Below, piece after piece: positions 61,944-64,000 of a stretch of DNA of 64,000 nt. The notes under the pieces were generated by a model. The model was not told where the DNA came from and ran no database searches. It worked only from the letters and a program-made list of their open reading frames with translations. Numbering within the stretch: position 1 is the first letter of the stretch; the number at the start of each line of letters is the position of its first letter. The translations under genes were made by a program, and so were the position numbers. Source of the stretch: Macrococcoides equi. Its GTDB lineage: Bacteria; Bacillota; Bacilli; Staphylococcales; Staphylococcaceae. The DNA lies in the NCBI RefSeq assembly GCF_047425865.1, contig NZ_CP179735.1; one strand, 5' to 3'.

Positions 61944-63149
61944 ATGACTAAAGAAAAAGTAGTACTCGCATACTCAGGTGGTTTAGATACAAGTGTGGCT
62001 ATACAATGGCTAATTGAAAAAGACTTTGACGTTATTGCTTGTTGTCTGGACGTCGGTGAAGGCAAAGATTTGCAAACTGTAAAAGAAAAAGCATTAAAAG
62101 TTGGTGCAGTGGAATCAATTATGCTGGATAAGGTTGAAACATATGCTAAGGAATATTTATCCTACGCTATTAAAGGAAATACTTTATACGAAAATACTTA
62201 TCCATTAATTTCTGCATTAAGTCGTCCGCTTATCGCTAAAGAACTGGTAGAGATTGCACATCAATATGAAGCAAAATATATTGCACATGGTTGTACCGGA
62301 AAAGGAAATGATCAAGTGAGATTTGAAGTTGCGATTCATAGTTTAGATCCATCAATCCAAACATTAGCACCAGTGCGCGACTGGGGATTTAGTCGAGAAG
62401 AAGAAATAGAATATGCTAAACAGCATAATATTCCGATTCCAATCATTCTTGATTCACCCTACTCAATTGATCAGAATTTATGGGGCAGAAGTAATGAATG
62501 TGGTATTTTAGAGAATCCGTATATTGAACCGCCAAAAGATGCGTATGAATTAACGAAGTCTCCAGAAGAAGCGGCAGATACGCCACTCTATTTAGAGATC
62601 ACGTTTAAGGAAGGACTACCGGTTGCGATAGATGGTCAACCATTACCGCTTCATAAATTGATTCAACAATTAAATCAATTAGGTGGACAACACGGTGTTG
62701 GGCGTATTGATCACGTAGAGAATAGACTCGTCGGTATTAAGTCACGTGAAGTATACGAAGCACCAGGTGCGATGACTATACTAACAGCACACCAAGCATT
62801 AGAAACAATCACGTTAACAAAAGATGTACAACACTTTAAACCCTACGTTGAACAACAATTTGCGAATCTAATTTATAATGGACTATACTTCTCTCCATTG
62901 TCTGATCATATTAAAAATATGTTGAACGATATGCAACAATATGTGAACGGAAAAGTAAAAGTGAAGTTATACAAAGGGAGTATCACGGTTGTTGGACGTA
63001 CAAGTGATAATTCTTTATATAATGAAAAACTTGCAACATATACGAAAGAAGATGCATTTAATCAACAAGCGAGTGTTGGATTTATCGAGATTTATGAATT
63101 ACCGACGAAACTTGCCACTGAAGTGTATAGAGGTGATTTCAATGAGTGA
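61944..63149 (+). CDS. argG: Argininosuccinate synthase
   Basis: Joins citrulline and aspartate using ATP, the penultimate arginine step. The 401-residue protein opens with the ATP-PPase P-loop AYSGGLDTSVAIQW and has the family motifs AHGCTGKGNDQVRFE and WGRSNECGILE. AAAGGAG precedes the ATG. It overlaps argH by 8 bases. Confidence 0.97.
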   Translation: MTKEKVVLAYSGGLDTSVAIQWLIEKDFDVIACCLDVGEGKDLQTVKEKALKVGAVESIMLDKVETYAKEYLSYAIKGNTLYENTYPLISALSRPLIAKELVEIAHQYEAKYIAHGCTGKGNDQVRFEVAIHSLDPSIQTLAPVRDWGFSREEEIEYAKQHNIPIPIILDSPYSIDQNLWGRSNECGILENPYIEPPKDAYELTKSPEEAADTPLYLEITFKEGLPVAIDGQPLPLHKLIQQLNQLGGQHGVGRIDHVENRLVGIKSREVYEAPGAMTILTAHQALETITLTKDVQHFKPYVEQQFANLIYNGLYFSPLSDHIKNMLNDMQQYVNGKVKVKLYKGSITVVGRTSDNSLYNEKLATYTKEDAFNQQASVGFIEIYELPTKLATEVYRGDFNE

Positions 63150-64000
63150 TGCATTATGGGGCGGTCGATTTGAAGCATCGATGGATAAACTTGTAGAAAA
63201 GTTTAACCAATCGATTGATGTTGATCAAGCGTTATTTTTTGAAGATATTGAAGGCAGCCTGGCACATGTGACGATGTTAGGCGACTGCAATATTATTTCA
63301 CAAGAAGAAGCACAGCAAATTAAAGATGGATTAAATGAATTAGTTAACGATTATGAAAACAAAGCATTTACATTTTCATCTCAATATGAAGATATTCATT
63401 TAAATATTGAACACTTACTTACTGAACGAATAGGCTCCGTTGCTGGAAAGCTGCATACAGGACGATCGCGAAATGATCAAGTCGCAGCAGATATGCATTT
63501 ATATACTAATAAAAAAGTAAAGTTGATTATAGAAGGCATCAAAAAATTACAGCGAAGTATTATACAATGCGCAGAGCAACATATCGATGTCATTATTCCT
63601 GGATATACACATTTACAAAGGGCTCAACCGATACTGTTTGCGCATCATATGATGGCGTATTTCTGGATGCTTGAGCGTGATAAAGAAAGGCTGACTGAAA
63701 GTTTATCACGTATTAATGTATCACCACTCGGGTCTGGTGCACTAGCAGGTACTACATATCCAATTAATCAACAACAAACCAAAGATTTACTCCATTTCGA
63801 TTCTGTCTATCCAAACAGTATTGATGCTGTGAGTGACAGAGATTATATCCTTGAAACGATGAATAATATAAATCTCGTGATGATGCATCTATCAAGATTT
63901 TCAGAAGAAATCATCTTGTGGTGTTCGCATGAATTCAACTATATTACATTGAGTGATGCGTTTTCAACAGGATCATCGATTATGCCACAAAAGAAAAATC
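63142..64000 (+). CDS. argH: Argininosuccinate lyase, 5' part (3' end outside window)
   Basis: Splits argininosuccinate into arginine and fumarate. The visible ~286 residues begin MSDALWGGRFEAS, contain the tetramer-forming TGRSRNDQVAADM and the catalytic histidine region GYTHLQRAQP, and end within the fumarase/aspartase signature GSSIMPQKKN at the window edge. The frame is open to the last base. The overlap with argG shows co-translation. Confidence 0.95.
   Translation, partial: MSDALWGGRFEASMDKLVEKFNQSIDVDQALFFEDIEGSLAHVTMLGDCNIISQEEAQQIKDGLNELVNDYENKAFTFSSQYEDIHLNIEHLLTERIGSVAGKLHTGRSRNDQVAADMHLYTNKKVKLIIEGIKKLQRSIIQCAEQHIDVIIPGYTHLQRAQPILFAHHMMAYFWMLERDKERLTESLSRINVSPLGSGALAGTTYPINQQQTKDLLHFDSVYPNSIDAVSDRDYILETMNNINLVMMHLSRFSEEIILWCSHEFNYITLSDAFSTGSSIMPQKKN

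Overview
The window is ordinary chromosomal backbone from an AT-rich, low-GC Gram-positive bacterium of the family Staphylococcaceae. Gene content and order follow the Staphylococcus aureus block argGH-pgi-spsAB-addBA-clpB-fabHF-opp-trpS-spx-mecA-pepF-yjbH-relQ-mgtE-cpaA-fabI-ypfP-murE-prfC-htrA, read in reverse. Other parts are more Bacillus-like: med and a yjzD-like gene beside fabHF, and an Fnr regulator with C-terminal cysteines. Together these point to Macrococcus rather than Staphylococcus. The genus is an inference from protein resemblance and synteny recalled from memory; no search was run.

Layout. 0-8.1 kb: 3' end of a sensor histidine kinase, a tandem 123-bp repeat, a KtrB-type potassium channel, a membrane-anchored HtrA protease, a TerC protein, release factor 3, a YueH protein and MurE, the lysine-type peptidoglycan ligase. 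8.2-14.8 kb: an ABC-2 exporter pair, then the lipoteichoic-acid glycolipid anchor genes ypfP and ltaA, convergent with galU (UDP-glucose synthesis), and an AI-2E family permease. 14.8-22.9 kb: an esterase, YjcG, FabI with a FapR operator, and the minus-strand run UPF0738-relQ-nadK-rluD-mgtE-cpaA (alarmone synthesis, NADP supply, Mg2+ and K+ homeostasis).

23-30 kb: CYTH protein, truncated haemoglobin and YjbH; the small RNA RsaE/RoxS with its own promoter and terminator; PepF, CoiA, the ClpC adaptor MecA, and Spx. This groups the redox and proteolysis circuit: YjbH targets Spx to ClpXP, MecA is the ClpC adaptor, and ClpB lies further on. 29.8-37.6 kb: trpS and the oligopeptide permease oppBCDF-A, with matching CodY-like boxes at the oppB and oppA promoters.

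37.6-48.9 kb: fabHF with a FapR operator, med, a YjzD-like gene, clpB under a CtsR operator, an Fnr-type oxygen sensor, a second copy of the dispersed repeat, sufT, a HAD phosphatase, CoA-disulfide reductase, and an amylase-fold protein that lacks the catalytic residues. 49-64 kb: YisL, an FAH-family hydrolase, an unrecognised membrane protein coupled to addBA (recombinational repair), two signal peptidases I, a TVP38-type membrane protein, pgi, and argGH with candidate ArgR boxes; argH runs off the window.

I found no prophage, insertion sequence, CRISPR array, tRNA or rRNA, and no wholly new multi-gene system. The least explained items are the ~120-bp dispersed repeat that directly abuts the stop codons of two genes, the long acidic N-terminal extension of OppF, the Fnr regulator with a palindrome in its promoter, the catalytically complete second signal peptidase, and the membrane protein overlapping addA. 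Several start codons are set at internal ATGs that have a better-spaced ribosome binding site than the longest reading frame.
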